From Candidatus Zhuqueibacterota bacterium (GTDB lineage Bacteria > Zhuqueibacterota > Zhuqueibacteria > Residuimicrobiales > Krinioviventaceae), in assembly GCA_016928775.1 (NCBI GenBank), contig JAFGKD010000061.1, forward strand, positions 38,746 through 102,745: a DNA stretch of 64,000 nt, written 5' to 3'. Of this stretch, positions 28,501 through 36,632 are shown piece by piece (within the stretch, counting starts at the first letter, position 1; every line of letters begins with the position of its first letter). The notes below the pieces were generated by a model. That model was not told the DNA's origin and ran no database searches. It worked only from the letters and a program-made list of their open reading frames with translations. The position numbers and the translations under genes are program-made.

Positions 28501-28921
28501 CGGCAAAGTGATAGGGCCAAGCGCCCAATCCATCGAGACTCTCGATAATTTGATCGATATCGTTGTTGTTCAATTCGCGTGCGAGCAGGGCGCGATAGGC
28601 CATACATGCGATGACGTTGTTGTTGCCTTCACCATACTGTATCACTTTTTCTTTTGGGATACTGCTTTTCTCCAACAACTTGACGCCATGCAAAAAATCT
28701 TCTGAATCGAGAACATCGATCGGATTAGCGGTTTTTTGAAAATAGTCCTGCATGGATTCCGCGATATCGTAGAGACGGGAAATATCGGATGGTCTTTTCC
28801 CGTTCCGCTCGCTGGATTTCCTGAAATAGAGCGCACGCACTTTGGGCCAAAAAATGATAGCGGCGATGCCACACGCAGCACCTGACAAAAACAGAAAAAT
28901 ATAGAACAGAAATAGTTGCAT
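25583..28921 (-). CDS. Membrane-anchored HSP100/Clp-type AAA+ ATPase fused to a release-factor-like C-terminal domain
   Basis: The 1112-residue protein has one N-terminal transmembrane segment (about 4-27), a helical region (50-235), and a first AAA+ domain (about 250-480) with Walker A GESGVGKS at 281. The Walker B position reads WYIPDFH (342-348), lacking the usual Asp-Glu. A ClpB-type D2 domain (515-810) is intact: GPTGTGKT at 553, LLLDEFEKA at 619, MTSN at 661, RREFLNRID at 698 and GARPLKRA at 763. Residues 845-1112 resemble class I release factors: a PCRF-like part with FWDSPERFKTLG (881-892), LKDMYINWA (973-981) and ISGFAAYTILEAESGMH (1008-1024), then RRY, VRD and RLDRVLDGNFD near the end as in the RF1/RF2 C-terminus. 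The segment that would hold the GGQ motif is missing. HSP100 proteins unfold or remodel proteins; a ribosome or nascent-chain target is inferred. Confidence 0.85.
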   Translation of the reverse strand: MQLFLFYIFLFLSGAACGIAAIIFWPKVRALYFRKSSERNGKRPSDISRLYDIAESMQDYFQKTANPIDVLDSEDFLHGVKLLEKSSIPKEKVIQYGEGNNNVIACMAYRALLARELNNNDIDQIIESLDGLGAWPYHFAVDVLSRCEKPVLGAVLAKAQEWWVENKNIIQATHDFIKKRIEKGDAQTFASHLDRLDEEDIFDVETFLQALDTKYTKPFLDEIKRRKASSVDTVFLNIVGRVWNSASFDNVIIQHKALEKHISEIESSLFHTPERSVLIVGESGVGKSALLQLLFKRLHDDHWHIFQASAVDIIAGQVYIGELEERIQNLIKKLHVQKRVLWYIPDFHQIVYTGRHRFSSAGILDMILPYIESGKIKVIGELHPAANEQVGRDNKRVHSIFSVHLIDPLDDNNTMMLAQQWVRKVEKDKDKTLSPTIFSEALHLAKQFLNSIAPPGNLLYLLKMAQRRLLVEGRPFGEMRTDDLYIELSHLTGLPRDILDDQRGLDPDALRELFHKRVMGQNEAIDCLVERVAMIKAGLTDPTRPFGVFLFAGPTGTGKTEIAKTLAEFLFGSPDRMIRLDMSEFQAAESVDRILGRTATESQTKSLASLIREQPFSVLLLDEFEKANTSVWDLFLQVFDDGRLTDKGGTVSDFRHSIIIMTSNLGAKIGIGASIGFENAAAGFSLTSVKKSISQTFRREFLNRIDRVVIFNPLDRSTMRKILYKELNDTLQRRGLRTKEWAVEWEESAINFLLEKGFTPDLGARPLKRAIERYLLAPLALTIVNHQFPEGDQFLFVKSDGRRIHVEFIDPDAGETEEEHEETERLDEKVTLKTVMLEPQRTSRELSYLESCYEALEKQINNPAWHDRKDDLLAAMSAKKFWDSPERFKTLGDIELMDRIESGLSTAESLISRIEKNTLPRNLVARLAQQLYLLNEAYNSFMAKAPQDAFIKIESKPKSTNTAETMNFFALQLKDMYINWAKKRLMKYELLNESIEGALADYTCIIAISGFAAYTILEAESGMHVLENMEKDKHLIRHNIRVQVAPQAAVPEANPQALLAQARTAFQKSSDKSRRIIRRYQVTPTPLVRDNIRKWRTGRLDRVLDGNFDVMG

Positions 28922-28966
28922 GTTATGGACACGATTTGTCGTAAATAAGATGATTATCTTTTATTC

Positions 28967-30349
28967 TTACAGGTTCCATCCGCTGCGATAGTCCCGCTTG
29001 ACGTAGGCATTGGCGGCTTCATCATTGGTGATCTGTATATTCAGACCGTCCCACAGCAAGCGCTTGTAAGGGAAGCGCACCGCCAGATTGCCCATGAGCA
29101 CCATTTCCGAAAGCGGACCAGAGTAATCAAAATTGGAGCTCGCTGGCTGGCCATCCTTGCACGCGCGCACCCAATCCATTTCGTGACCGCTAATCCCCTC
29201 CGGAATGCGCGGAATGGTCGCTTCCGGCTTTGTAAATGCCTGCATTTTTGCTTCCGGGATCAGTCGCGGATTTTTACCATAGCAGCCGGTCATCAGCGTT
29301 CCTTTATCACCGATGAACAGCAAGCCGCCATCTTCATCGCCCATACGCCGGCCTTCTTCCAGTTCAGCCGGACGCGGCGGCAAAAGCCCGCCATCCCACC
29401 ATGTCACATCCACCGGCGGTTGATCATCCCGCGCCGGGAAATGATAGCGGACGATCGTTGAACGGGGATAGGTCTCATTTTTGGGCTCGGTGTATTCCCA
29501 GAATCCACCCCAATAGGTCGAGATATTTCCTTCCACACTAACGGGATATTTTAGCTTGAGTGCCCAGAACACGGCATCGAGGACATGGCAGCCGAGATCG
29601 CCAAGTGAGCCGGTGCCAAAATCCCACCACGCGCGCCACTTGTCCGGAAGATAGTCTGGATGATAAGGCCGATACGACGCTGGCCCGAGCCACAAGTCCC
29701 AATTAAGGGTGTCGGGCACCGGCGGTGTATCGGCGGGCCGATCCACTTCAACGCCTTGCGGCCAGACAGGCCGATTGGTCCAGGCATGGACTTGACGAAC
29801 CGTACCAATGGCACCACTCCAGATCCATTCACAAATCAGCCTTGTGCCATCTCCGGAATGTCCCTGGTTGCCCATTTGTGTTTGCACCTTGTATTGTCGA
29901 GCTGCTTCCGTGAGCATGCGCGCTTCGTACACAGAGTGGGTGATCGGCTTTTGTACGTACACATGTTTGCCCAATTGCATCGCCGCCATGGCGACAACAG
30001 CATGTGAATGATCCGGCGTGGCGACAATCACCGCATCGATATCTTTATGCGCGTCCAACATCTCCCGAAAGTCGATGTAACGTTTGGCATTTGGATACAA
30101 TTCAAAAACCGGACCAGCATATTCTTGATCGACATCGCACAAGGCCACGATATTTTCCGTTGCAGCCACAGCTTTGACATTGTTTTTGCCCATACCACCA
30201 ACACCAACAGCGGCAATGTTGAGTTTATCGCTGGGTGCTGTTTGTTGTGGGCCGCCCAAAACGTGCCTCGGGATGATCGTAAACGAAGCAGTGGCGACAG
30301 ACGCCTTGACAAAATCACGACGAGTCACATTCTTTCCTGACTTTTCCAT
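28967..30349 (-). CDS. Tat-exported Gfo/Idh/MocA-family oxidoreductase
   Basis: The ATG at 30349 follows AGGAGA by six bases; a longer frame from 30451 lacks a site and would bury the signal. The 460-residue protein begins with TRRDFVK, a twin-arginine motif, and a hydrophobic stretch. A Rossmann domain follows ([12 protein letters not shown] near 45) with [12 protein letters not shown] and the family's EKP-like motif as [11 protein letters not shown], then an alpha/beta C-terminal domain. Members oxidise or reduce sugars, inositols and related compounds with NAD(P), and Tat export lets the cofactor be loaded in the cytoplasm. The Trp- and Pro-rich middle ([31 protein letters not shown], given here only as its position around 225-260) resembles the large exported subgroup common in Planctomycetes and FCB bacteria. 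The substrate is unknown. Confidence 0.88.
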   Translation of the reverse strand: MEKSGKNVTRRDFVKASVATASFTIIPRHVLGGPQQTAPSDKLNIAAVGVGGMGKNNVKAVAATENIVALCDVDQEYAGPVFELYPNAKRYIDFREMLDAHKDIDAVIVATPDHSHAVVAMAAMQLGKHVYVQKPITHSVYEARMLTEAARQYKVQTQMGNQGHSGDGTRLICEWIWSGAIGTVRQVHAWTNRPVWPQGVEVDRPADTPPVPDTLNWDLWLGPASYRPYHPDYLPDKWRAWWDFGTGSLGDLGCHVLDAVFWALKLKYPVSVEGNISTYWGGFWEYTEPKNETYPRSTIVRYHFPARDDQPPVDVTWWDGGLLPPRPAELEEGRRMGDEDGGLLFIGDKGTLMTGCYGKNPRLIPEAKMQAFTKPEATIPRIPEGISGHEMDWVRACKDGQPASSNFDYSGPLSEMVLMGNLAVRFPYKRLLWDGLNIQITNDEAANAYVKRDYRSGWNL

Positions 30350-30527
30350 AGAACTCTCCTGCAGACTTTTTTTTGGGGGAATTGCTTTATAGAATTTGAA
30401 TAAATGATACGGAATTGCACCGTGAGAGGCAAGTAAATGTTTGCACGGCATGCCAATTTATCACAAGCCTTGTGGTGTTTTTCAATTGGATCAGCCGTAG
30501 CAGGGTGGGTCACTGATCCAGCCTAGC

Positions 30528-31874
30528 CTAAAAACGCAGGATAAACGTAGTTCTGGAGTAGGGCACAGATTGCACGGTCAACAAGCCGTTATGCAGCCGC
30601 ATGATTTGTCGTGACAAACTCAGTCCAATACCCGAGCCATTCGATTTGGTGGTGAAAAACGGGATAAATATCTTTTCCAGCGTCTCCTTTTCAATGCCCG
30701 GCCCGTTATCCTCAATCTGGATGACCGGACGGCCAACAGCGCTATAAAAAGCTTTGAGGACAATTCGACCAGATTCGAGGCCGTCAACTGCTTCGATCGC
30801 ATTTTTAAGCAGGTTGATGATCACCTGCTCGATCAGCGTTTTGTCTGCCGTCACTTCGAGATTGTGCGGCTGGATGTCTATGACGAGCTTTACATTTTTA
30901 TCTGCAAGCTCGGATTTAAACAGCGATTCGGCCCTGGCAAATAGCTCGCCGACCGGCAGAATTTGAAAATTGGGTTTGGGAATCCTCGTTAGCTTGCGAT
31001 AATTCTCGACAAATTCCAGCAATCCTTTGCTGCGGTTTTCGATCGTTGTCACCGCGGCCCGGATATCGTCCAGGGCTTCGCATTCGCTGTCATTACTGCT
31101 AAAATGCTCCGCTTTGAGCATATTGTTCGCCGTGGCCGAGAGTGACACGATCGGCGTCACCGAATTCATGATTTCGTGCGTTAGAATACGAATGAGATTT
31201 TGCCAGGCCTCCATCTCTTTTTCTTCCAGCTCGCTTTGGATATTCTGGATGGAGACGAGATGATATTTTTCATTGCTAATGATAAACTCGGTGACAAAAA
31301 GTAAAAAATTCAGCAACTGCTCATCACGATGGATTTTTAGAATGAGCCTGGAGCCGCGTTGAATCTCGAGCAATCGACTCCCCAGGCCACGCTCAATGGT
31401 GTCAAGCTGCTTTATATTTTTAAGCTGAGAAATGCCCAGCAGTTTTTTCGCCGCATTATTGATCAGATCGAGATCACCATCCGATCGAAAAATGAGCAGT
31501 CCAATGCCAATGTGCTGCACCACAGTCTGCAAATAACGAAACTGCTCTTCTTTTTCCGCACGTGCCTTTTGAAAGCTTTGAATGACGTCATTAAATGAAT
31601 CGCTGAGTTCCCTGAATGACGTGCCCAAATTTTCCAGATTGAATGATTGCGAAAAATCCGAGAACCTGATCGACTGCAAAAACGTTGTCAATTTGCGATT
31701 GGTTGTTTCGACGTAACGGATGAGTGCATGAATCTGGAAAACAATAAAAAGTCCGACAACCACCAATGTCGCATAGAGTTGCGTCGATGTCAGCAGATAA
31801 ATAAAGGCGTAAAATGCGCCGCATAAAACGAGCACGCGAAGTACAACATTTAACCGGAAATTTTTAAAGACCAT
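30528..31874 (-). CDS. NtrY-like sensor histidine kinase
   Basis: The start at 31874 overlaps the response-regulator gene by 11 bases and gives 448 residues; a longer frame would extend far into that gene. Two transmembrane segments (about 10-28 and 33-52) are nearly adjacent, so there is almost no periplasmic sensor loop. A HAMP-like or coiled segment (55-110) and a PAS-like domain (about 110-215) follow, then the dimerisation helix with LTHEIMNSVTPI (His233) and a Bergerat ATPase domain with NLLKNAIEA, DNGPGI, FFTTKSNGSGIGLSLS. The HExxNxxxP pattern is that of NtrY/HPK4 kinases. The signal is probably sensed in the membrane or cytoplasm. The likely partner is the overlapping NtrC-type regulator. 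Confidence 0.9.
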   Translation of the reverse strand: MVFKNFRLNVVLRVLVLCGAFYAFIYLLTSTQLYATLVVVGLFIVFQIHALIRYVETTNRKLTTFLQSIRFSDFSQSFNLENLGTSFRELSDSFNDVIQSFQKARAEKEEQFRYLQTVVQHIGIGLLIFRSDGDLDLINNAAKKLLGISQLKNIKQLDTIERGLGSRLLEIQRGSRLILKIHRDEQLLNFLLFVTEFIISNEKYHLVSIQNIQSELEEKEMEAWQNLIRILTHEIMNSVTPIVSLSATANNMLKAEHFSSNDSECEALDDIRAAVTTIENRSKGLLEFVENYRKLTRIPKPNFQILPVGELFARAESLFKSELADKNVKLVIDIQPHNLEVTADKTLIEQVIINLLKNAIEAVDGLESGRIVLKAFYSAVGRPVIQIEDNGPGIEKETLEKIFIPFFTTKSNGSGIGLSLSRQIMRLHNGLLTVQSVPYSRTTFILRF

Positions 31875-33225
31875 GTTTTTCCATCCGTCGGTAAAGTGAC
31901 GTTCGGGTGAGGCCCAAATCACTGGCGGCATGACTGATATTACCTTGATGTTTTGCCAGGACTTTTCGAATGATCATTTTTTCAATTTCATCCAAATTAT
32001 ATGACTCGAACACCAGTCCCTCTTTTTGTGGTTCGGCGGGGAACAGAAAATCCGAGGGCTGCAAAACATTGGAATCAGCCATAATAATGGCTCGCTCCAA
32101 CGCATGCCGAAGTTCACGTATGTTGCCAGGCCAGTGATAAGTCTGCAGTTTGGTCATGGCGCCGGCGCTTACAAGCATGTTTGTTCTTTTGTAACGCCGG
32201 GCATAGGTTTCTAAAAAGTAGTTAATAAGTAGAGGAATATCTTCTGCCCGTTCCCGCAACACCGGCAAGCGAATTTCAACTGTATTGATGCGATAGAGGA
32301 AATCCTGACGAAATTCCTTTTTCGCTACCATGTCGGAGATGGGCATATTGGTCGCGCAGACAAGTCGGATGTCAACAGGACGCGACTGGTTCGAGCCCAA
32401 CCGCGTAACACGTCGCTCTTCCAGCACTCGCAGCAGTTTGGCCTGCATGGCCAATGGCAAATTACCGACCTCATCAAAAAACAACGTGCCTCCGGACGCG
32501 ACCTCGAATCGCCCCGGTTTGTCATTTTTCGCATCGGTGAATGCACCTTTCATGTGCCCGAACAACTCGCTCTCAAAAAGCGTCTCTGGAATTGATCCCA
32601 TGTCGACGCTGATAAAAACCTGATCAGCGCGCGGCGATTGCCGATGCAGCGCCCGCGCCACAAGTTCCTTGCCCGTGCCGTTCTCGCCGAGTATGAGTAC
32701 GCTGGCATCGGTTACGGCCACTTTTTCAATGGTTTCAAAAACCTTTTGCATCGCTGGACTGCTGCCGATCATATCGTGATATTTTTGATCGATATCCGCG
32801 CTGAGCTGCTTTTGCTTGATTTTCAGATCATCCACTTCTCGACGCGATGAGCGCAGATTTACTGCTACCGACAGCGTTGCCAACAATTTTTCATTCTGCC
32901 ACGGTTTGGTGATAAAATCAGTAGCGCCGGCTTTCATCACTTTGACGGCCATATCCACATCGCCATACGCAGTCATCAAAATGACAACAATGGACGGATC
33001 AATCGCCAAAATCCTATTGAGCCAGTGAAATCCCTCTGAACCGCTGGTGACATCTTTGGTAAAGTTCATGTCCAGCAGCACAACATCATAGCTCTCATTT
33101 TTGAGCAGCGCCGGTATCGAGTCCGGCTTTTGTTCGGCGTGAACAACATGACCCGCCTGCTTGAGCAGCAGTCGCGCAGCGACTAATATATCCTGGTTGT
33201 CATCAACAACAAGTATTTTGCCCAT
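31864..33225 (-). CDS. NtrC-family sigma-54-dependent response regulator
   Basis: The 453-residue protein has a receiver domain (1-120; acidic pocket Asp8-Asp9, phospho-acceptor Asp52, Lys107), a sigma-54-interacting AAA+ domain (about 150-385; Walker A GENGTGKE at 180, Walker B GGTLFFDEVG at 245, arginine-finger region FRQDFLYRIN at 305) and a Fis-type helix-turn-helix (427-452). The loop that contacts sigma-54 reads GAFTDA (227-232) instead of GAFTGA, a variant seen in some active members. When phosphorylated, such proteins bind upstream sites and open sigma-54 promoters. A matching promoter and a near-palindromic site lie between this gene and the divergent efflux genes, which are its probable targets. 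Confidence 0.92.
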   Translation of the reverse strand: MGKILVVDDNQDILVAARLLLKQAGHVVHAEQKPDSIPALLKNESYDVVLLDMNFTKDVTSGSEGFHWLNRILAIDPSIVVILMTAYGDVDMAVKVMKAGATDFITKPWQNEKLLATLSVAVNLRSSRREVDDLKIKQKQLSADIDQKYHDMIGSSPAMQKVFETIEKVAVTDASVLILGENGTGKELVARALHRQSPRADQVFISVDMGSIPETLFESELFGHMKGAFTDAKNDKPGRFEVASGGTLFFDEVGNLPLAMQAKLLRVLEERRVTRLGSNQSRPVDIRLVCATNMPISDMVAKKEFRQDFLYRINTVEIRLPVLRERAEDIPLLINYFLETYARRYKRTNMLVSAGAMTKLQTYHWPGNIRELRHALERAIIMADSNVLQPSDFLFPAEPQKEGLVFESYNLDEIEKMIIRKVLAKHQGNISHAASDLGLTRTSLYRRMEKHGL

Positions 33226-33263
33226 TATTTTATTCCATTCGATAAAAAATGATTTATTTTAGA

Positions 33264-33345
33264 CAGGATAGCAGGATCAACAGGAAATCCAGGAAAAATA
33301 TCTGACTTGGTTTTCCTGTTGATCCATGTAATCCTGTTATCCTGC
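33264..33345. repeat. Imperfect inverted repeat of CAGGAT words
   Basis: The left arm (33264-33287) contains CAGGAT, AGCAGGATCAACAGGAAA; the right arm (33311-33345) contains TTTTCCTGTTGATCC and ATCCTGTTATCCTG, its near reverse complement. About 23 bases separate the arms. It lies downstream of nothing on the plus strand and upstream of the regulator gene on the minus strand, so it is in a leader or promoter position. The rest of the 33226-33720 gap is covered by the site at 33510 and the promoter at 33669. Confidence 0.65.
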
Positions 33346-33509
33346 AAAAAAAACTTTGAACAACTCGAATCACTTGTGCGACAGTTTACCAGCACAGAAC
33401 ATGCCACATTAGTATCATCCATATTCCCAATCATACTATTCACTACTTGTTTTTCCAAGAGTTATCAGATCACATCCCGAATTTAACAACATTTACCAAC
33501 TAATCAAGC

Positions 33510-33535
33510 AAAAGTGCACGGATTCGTACACTTTT
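33510..33535. promoter_or_regulatory. Near-palindromic putative enhancer site for the NtrC-type regulator
   Basis: AAAAGTGCACG (33510-33520), a four-base spacer GATT, and CGTACACTTTT (33525-33535) form a 26-base palindrome with one mismatched pair. It lies about 135 bp upstream of the sigma-54-type promoter, the usual distance for an enhancer bound by an NtrC-family dimer. Binding is inferred. Confidence 0.5.
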
Positions 33536-33668
33536 TGTCTGAAACCGTATAATGGCGTTTTCTGGCGACCGTGGACAAACGAGCAGCTTTTGCATTTGGC
33601 CCACAAATTCATTCAACAAAAACAAAGACTTAATCACATCCAGTTTAAATATTTTATATATCCCGTTA

Positions 33669-33685
33669 TTGGCATGCTTTTCGCC
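33669..33685 (+). promoter_or_regulatory. Sigma-54-type promoter of the efflux operon
   Basis: TTGGCATG begins the -24 element (GG at 33671-33672) and the -12 GC is at 33683-33684, exactly ten bases apart as required. The -24 half is close to consensus TTGGCACG; the -12 half (TCGCC) is weaker. Transcription would start near 33696, 25 bases before the adaptor gene. The adjacent sigma-54 activator gene strengthens the call. Confidence 0.6.
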
Positions 33686-33720
33686 AGAAGCACAGCAGTG
33701 GTATTTATAAAGAGGATAAA

Positions 33721-34974
33721 ATGGATCGAATCATTGAAAAGAAAAAATGGCCCCCGAAAAAAATTGCCATGATTGGCGTCCCGACAATCATTGTGCTGCT
33801 CATCCTTTACAGTATCATATTTGGCAATCATGACACAAAGTTGAACGTGCAGACGGAACGTCTCATCATCTCAACAGTCGAACACAGTGAATTCCAGGAA
33901 TTTATACCCGTTACCGGCACGGTGATACCGATTCAGACGGTCTATATTGATGCATTGGAAGGCGGCCGGGTTGAAGAAATATTTGTCGAAGCGGGCGCTA
34001 TGGTTCAACGGGGAGACACGATTTTAAAGCTGGAAAATACCAATCTCTTGCTGGATATTTCTCGCCAACAAGCCTCCATGCTCGATCAAAAGAATTCTCT
34101 GCGCAATACCCAACTGCAAATGGATAAGCAAAAACTGGAGCTCTATAATAAATTAGCTGACCTCGACTATCAGATCAATCGCACGCGTCGCATTTATGAA
34201 CAGAACGAGACCTTGTTGGAGAACAAAATTATTTCGCGGCAAGAGTACGAAGAATCCAAAGATGATTACGAATACAATGTTCGCAAACGAGAATTAGCGA
34301 TTCTGACCGCCAAGCAGGATTCCATCATGATGGCCATCCAGGTGGATCAATTGGCCCAATCTCTCAAACGAGTTGAAGAGAACCTGCGAATCGCAAAAAA
34401 ACGGCTCGAAAATTTGACCATCATTGCACCGGCCACCGGGCAGCTCACCTCGTTGAACGCCGAATATGTGGGCGAAATCACCTCAGCCGGCGAGCGTATC
34501 GGCCAGATCGATATCCTCGATGGCTTTAAAATCCGCGCCGGTATCGACGAGCATTACCTGGCACGCATTATCACCGAATTGCAAGGTGAATTTGATTTTG
34601 GTGGCGACACCTATCGTCTGGCGATCAATAAGATTTTTCCGGAAATCGTCAGTGGTCGATTTAATGTCGATTTGGAATTTGTGGACAATATCCCGGCCGA
34701 TATTCGCCGTGGACAAACGGTGCACATCCGGCTGGAACTGGGCGATCTGTCCGAGGCGCTCACATTAGCGCGCGGTGGCTTTTATCAAAAAACCGGCGGA
34801 CAGTGGGTATTTGTCGTCGATCCATCGGAAGCGTATGCCGCAAAGCGCGATATTCGTCTGGGACGAAAAAATACCGAGGTCTTTGAAGTGTTAGCCGGAC
34901 TGGAACCGGGAGAGCGTGTGATCACCTCATCGTATGATACTTTTGGTGATGCTGAACGATTAATATTAAAGTAA
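33721..34974 (+). CDS. HlyD/MacA-type periplasmic adaptor (membrane fusion protein)
   Basis: This 417-residue protein links an inner-membrane transporter to an outer-membrane channel. It has a short basic N-terminus, one transmembrane segment (about 17-35), a first barrel-sandwich half (VIPIQTVYIDALEGGRVEEIFVEAG is the start, around 75-100), a long coiled-coil hairpin (about 105-235, with repeated Leu, Gln and Arg), the second half (TIIAPATGQLTSLNAEYVGEI region around 240) and a beta-barrel with a C-terminal membrane-proximal domain ending GLEPGERVITSSYDTFGDAERLIL. AGAGGA at 33711 supports the start. It is the first gene after the predicted sigma-54 promoter and the only adaptor in the locus, so it may serve all the downstream permeases. 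Confidence 0.9.
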   Translation: MDRIIEKKKWPPKKIAMIGVPTIIVLLILYSIIFGNHDTKLNVQTERLIISTVEHSEFQEFIPVTGTVIPIQTVYIDALEGGRVEEIFVEAGAMVQRGDTILKLENTNLLLDISRQQASMLDQKNSLRNTQLQMDKQKLELYNKLADLDYQINRTRRIYEQNETLLENKIISRQEYEESKDDYEYNVRKRELAILTAKQDSIMMAIQVDQLAQSLKRVEENLRIAKKRLENLTIIAPATGQLTSLNAEYVGEITSAGERIGQIDILDGFKIRAGIDEHYLARIITELQGEFDFGGDTYRLAINKIFPEIVSGRFNVDLEFVDNIPADIRRGQTVHIRLELGDLSEALTLARGGFYQKTGGQWVFVVDPSEAYAAKRDIRLGRKNTEVFEVLAGLEPGERVITSSYDTFGDAERLILK

Positions 34975-34985
34975 AGAGCTTTGTT

Positions 34986-36539
34986 ATGAAACACATATTT
35001 TTGAAGCGAAATCTAAAGCCTCACGCAAAGTTAACAATTATATGCCTGCTTGTCATGCCGATTTTAGTTTTTTCTCGTGTCCTCACTTATAGTGACGCCA
35101 TCAACATTGCGCTCAATCAGAGCTACACGATCAAGTCATTTGAGCAGAATAAACTGGCCATGGAATCGGCCTATCAGTATCGCAAAGCGGAATTCAAACC
35201 GCGCCTCGATGCCGGCATCTATACGCCGGCCTGGAATGAGATTGTCACGCCCATTCAGCAAGTCGATGGGTTACCAGTGTACAACTCGATTGGCTCGATC
35301 AAATACAGCGGCGACATGGCCTTCACCTATATGCTTCCCACGGGTGGCAACTTTGCCCTGTCGGCCGAGCTGTATCGCGACAATTTAAGCACAACTCTGG
35401 CGACGCAAAACTATCGAACATTGGCGACCAACAAAGCTTATACGCGCTTGGCCTTCAGCTTTAATCAGCCGGTTTTTACAGCCAATGAAAAGAAAGAAAA
35501 TCTTGATGAAGCTAAATATTATTTCGACCGCTTTTCAAATCAGTTCAAGCGCGGTCAAATGGACATCATCTATGAAGTGACGCAGGGCTTTTATCAATTA
35601 TATCGCGCGACGAGAGAGGTTGAAATTGCCGAGGAAAAATTAAAAAATGCCGAAGAAGCGGCGCGAATCGCGCGCATCAAGGCGGAAAACGGTCGCATTC
35701 CGGAGGTCGATGTGCTCATCACGCAAGTCGATCTTGCCCGTAGTCAGGCCATCGTGTCGGAGTCACGCAATGCGTTCGAACGAGAAAAGGACAGCTTTAA
35801 ACATCTCGTTGGCTTGAGTCTGGATGAAGATATCCAGATTGTCACGGACTTGAAATATGATACCTTTGTTGTCAACCTGGACAGAGCGATCGAATCGGCT
35901 CTTGCGCATCGCCTGGAGCTTGATGAAGCTGAGCTGAACATCGAGCTGCAGAAAATAGAAGTCAAACGTGCGAAAAGATTTTCCGAGCTCAAAGGCAACA
36001 TTTCTGCTTATTATGACGTAACCGGTGTGAGCACGATCCCAAGCGGCGATTCGCGTGAGTTGTTTCAATCATCATTTGACAATTTTGTCGACCGCCGGCC
36101 CAACCGTGGCGTGACGTTTTCCATCTCTTATCCGATTTTTGACTGGGGTCGGGGTGCAGCACTCGAGCAACGCGCGCAAGCGTATATGCGTGATTATGAA
36201 CTCGAGCTCGAGGATACGAAAAAGCTGATCATCCGCCAGGTCCGGGATGTTGTGCGCAGTCTGGAAGAAGCTAAAAAACGCTTGAAAATACATGAACAGA
36301 ATCAGCAAGTGGCGCAAATGACCTATGAAATCAGCCGCAAACGTTTTGAAAACGGCGACATCAACAGTCAACAATTGGCCCTCGAACAAGAGCGCCTTGC
36401 CGACAGCCAGTTGTCTTACCTCGATGCTTTTATCACATATCAACTGCAGGTGGCGGATTTGAAGAGAAAGACGTTGTGGGATTTTGAGGGAAAACGCAGT
36501 TATTTGCAGGAGATAGCAGGAGCAGATCAAACTCAATAG
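34986..36539 (+). CDS. TolC-family outer-membrane efflux channel
   Basis: The 517-residue protein has a basic N-terminus and a signal sequence (about 15-30, ending VFS). Two homologous halves follow, each with a long helical hairpin: about 60-270 and 290-495. Segments such as AEEKLKNAEEAARIARIKAENGRIPEVDVL and the matching late segment around 425-470 (ISRKRFENGDINSQQLALEQ) are the repeated helix pairs that build the TolC tunnel, here located by position. Trimeric TolC channels span the outer membrane and periplasm and dock to an adaptor. The gene lies 11 bp after the adaptor gene, so the two form one transcription unit. It is the only outer-membrane channel seen in the locus. Confidence 0.9.
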   Translation: MKHIFLKRNLKPHAKLTIICLLVMPILVFSRVLTYSDAINIALNQSYTIKSFEQNKLAMESAYQYRKAEFKPRLDAGIYTPAWNEIVTPIQQVDGLPVYNSIGSIKYSGDMAFTYMLPTGGNFALSAELYRDNLSTTLATQNYRTLATNKAYTRLAFSFNQPVFTANEKKENLDEAKYYFDRFSNQFKRGQMDIIYEVTQGFYQLYRATREVEIAEEKLKNAEEAARIARIKAENGRIPEVDVLITQVDLARSQAIVSESRNAFEREKDSFKHLVGLSLDEDIQIVTDLKYDTFVVNLDRAIESALAHRLELDEAELNIELQKIEVKRAKRFSELKGNISAYYDVTGVSTIPSGDSRELFQSSFDNFVDRRPNRGVTFSISYPIFDWGRGAALEQRAQAYMRDYELELEDTKKLIIRQVRDVVRSLEEAKKRLKIHEQNQQVAQMTYEISRKRFENGDINSQQLALEQERLADSQLSYLDAFITYQLQVADLKRKTLWDFEGKRSYLQEIAGADQTQ

Positions 36540-36587
36540 CTTACAGCCGGCTTATAGCTTTAAGCTGTAGGCTGTAAGCTATAAGCT
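36538..36587. repeat. Left AGCTTATAGC-word repeat flanking the four-helix-bundle gene
   Basis: AGCTTACAGCC at 36538-36548 and GGCTGTAAGCT at 36570-36580 are perfect 11-base reverse complements, with further TTATAGCTTTAAGC and CTATAAGC words between and beyond. A related copy lies on the other side of the gene at 36993-37046. Confidence 0.7.
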
Positions 36588-36632
36588 AAAAGAAAATATA
36601 TACGCGACTAATTAGCTCAGGAGGAGGCAAGA

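Noticed and set aside
33264..33345. Rho-independent terminator in the regulator gap
   Set aside because: The inverted arms are imperfect, far apart and without a T run; a word repeat explains it better.
36600..36632. tRNA or rRNA fragment near the S23-family gene
   Set aside because: TTAGCTCAGGAGG recalls a tRNA D-arm, but no acceptor stem, anticodon arm or T-loop follows; it is the ribosome binding site region.
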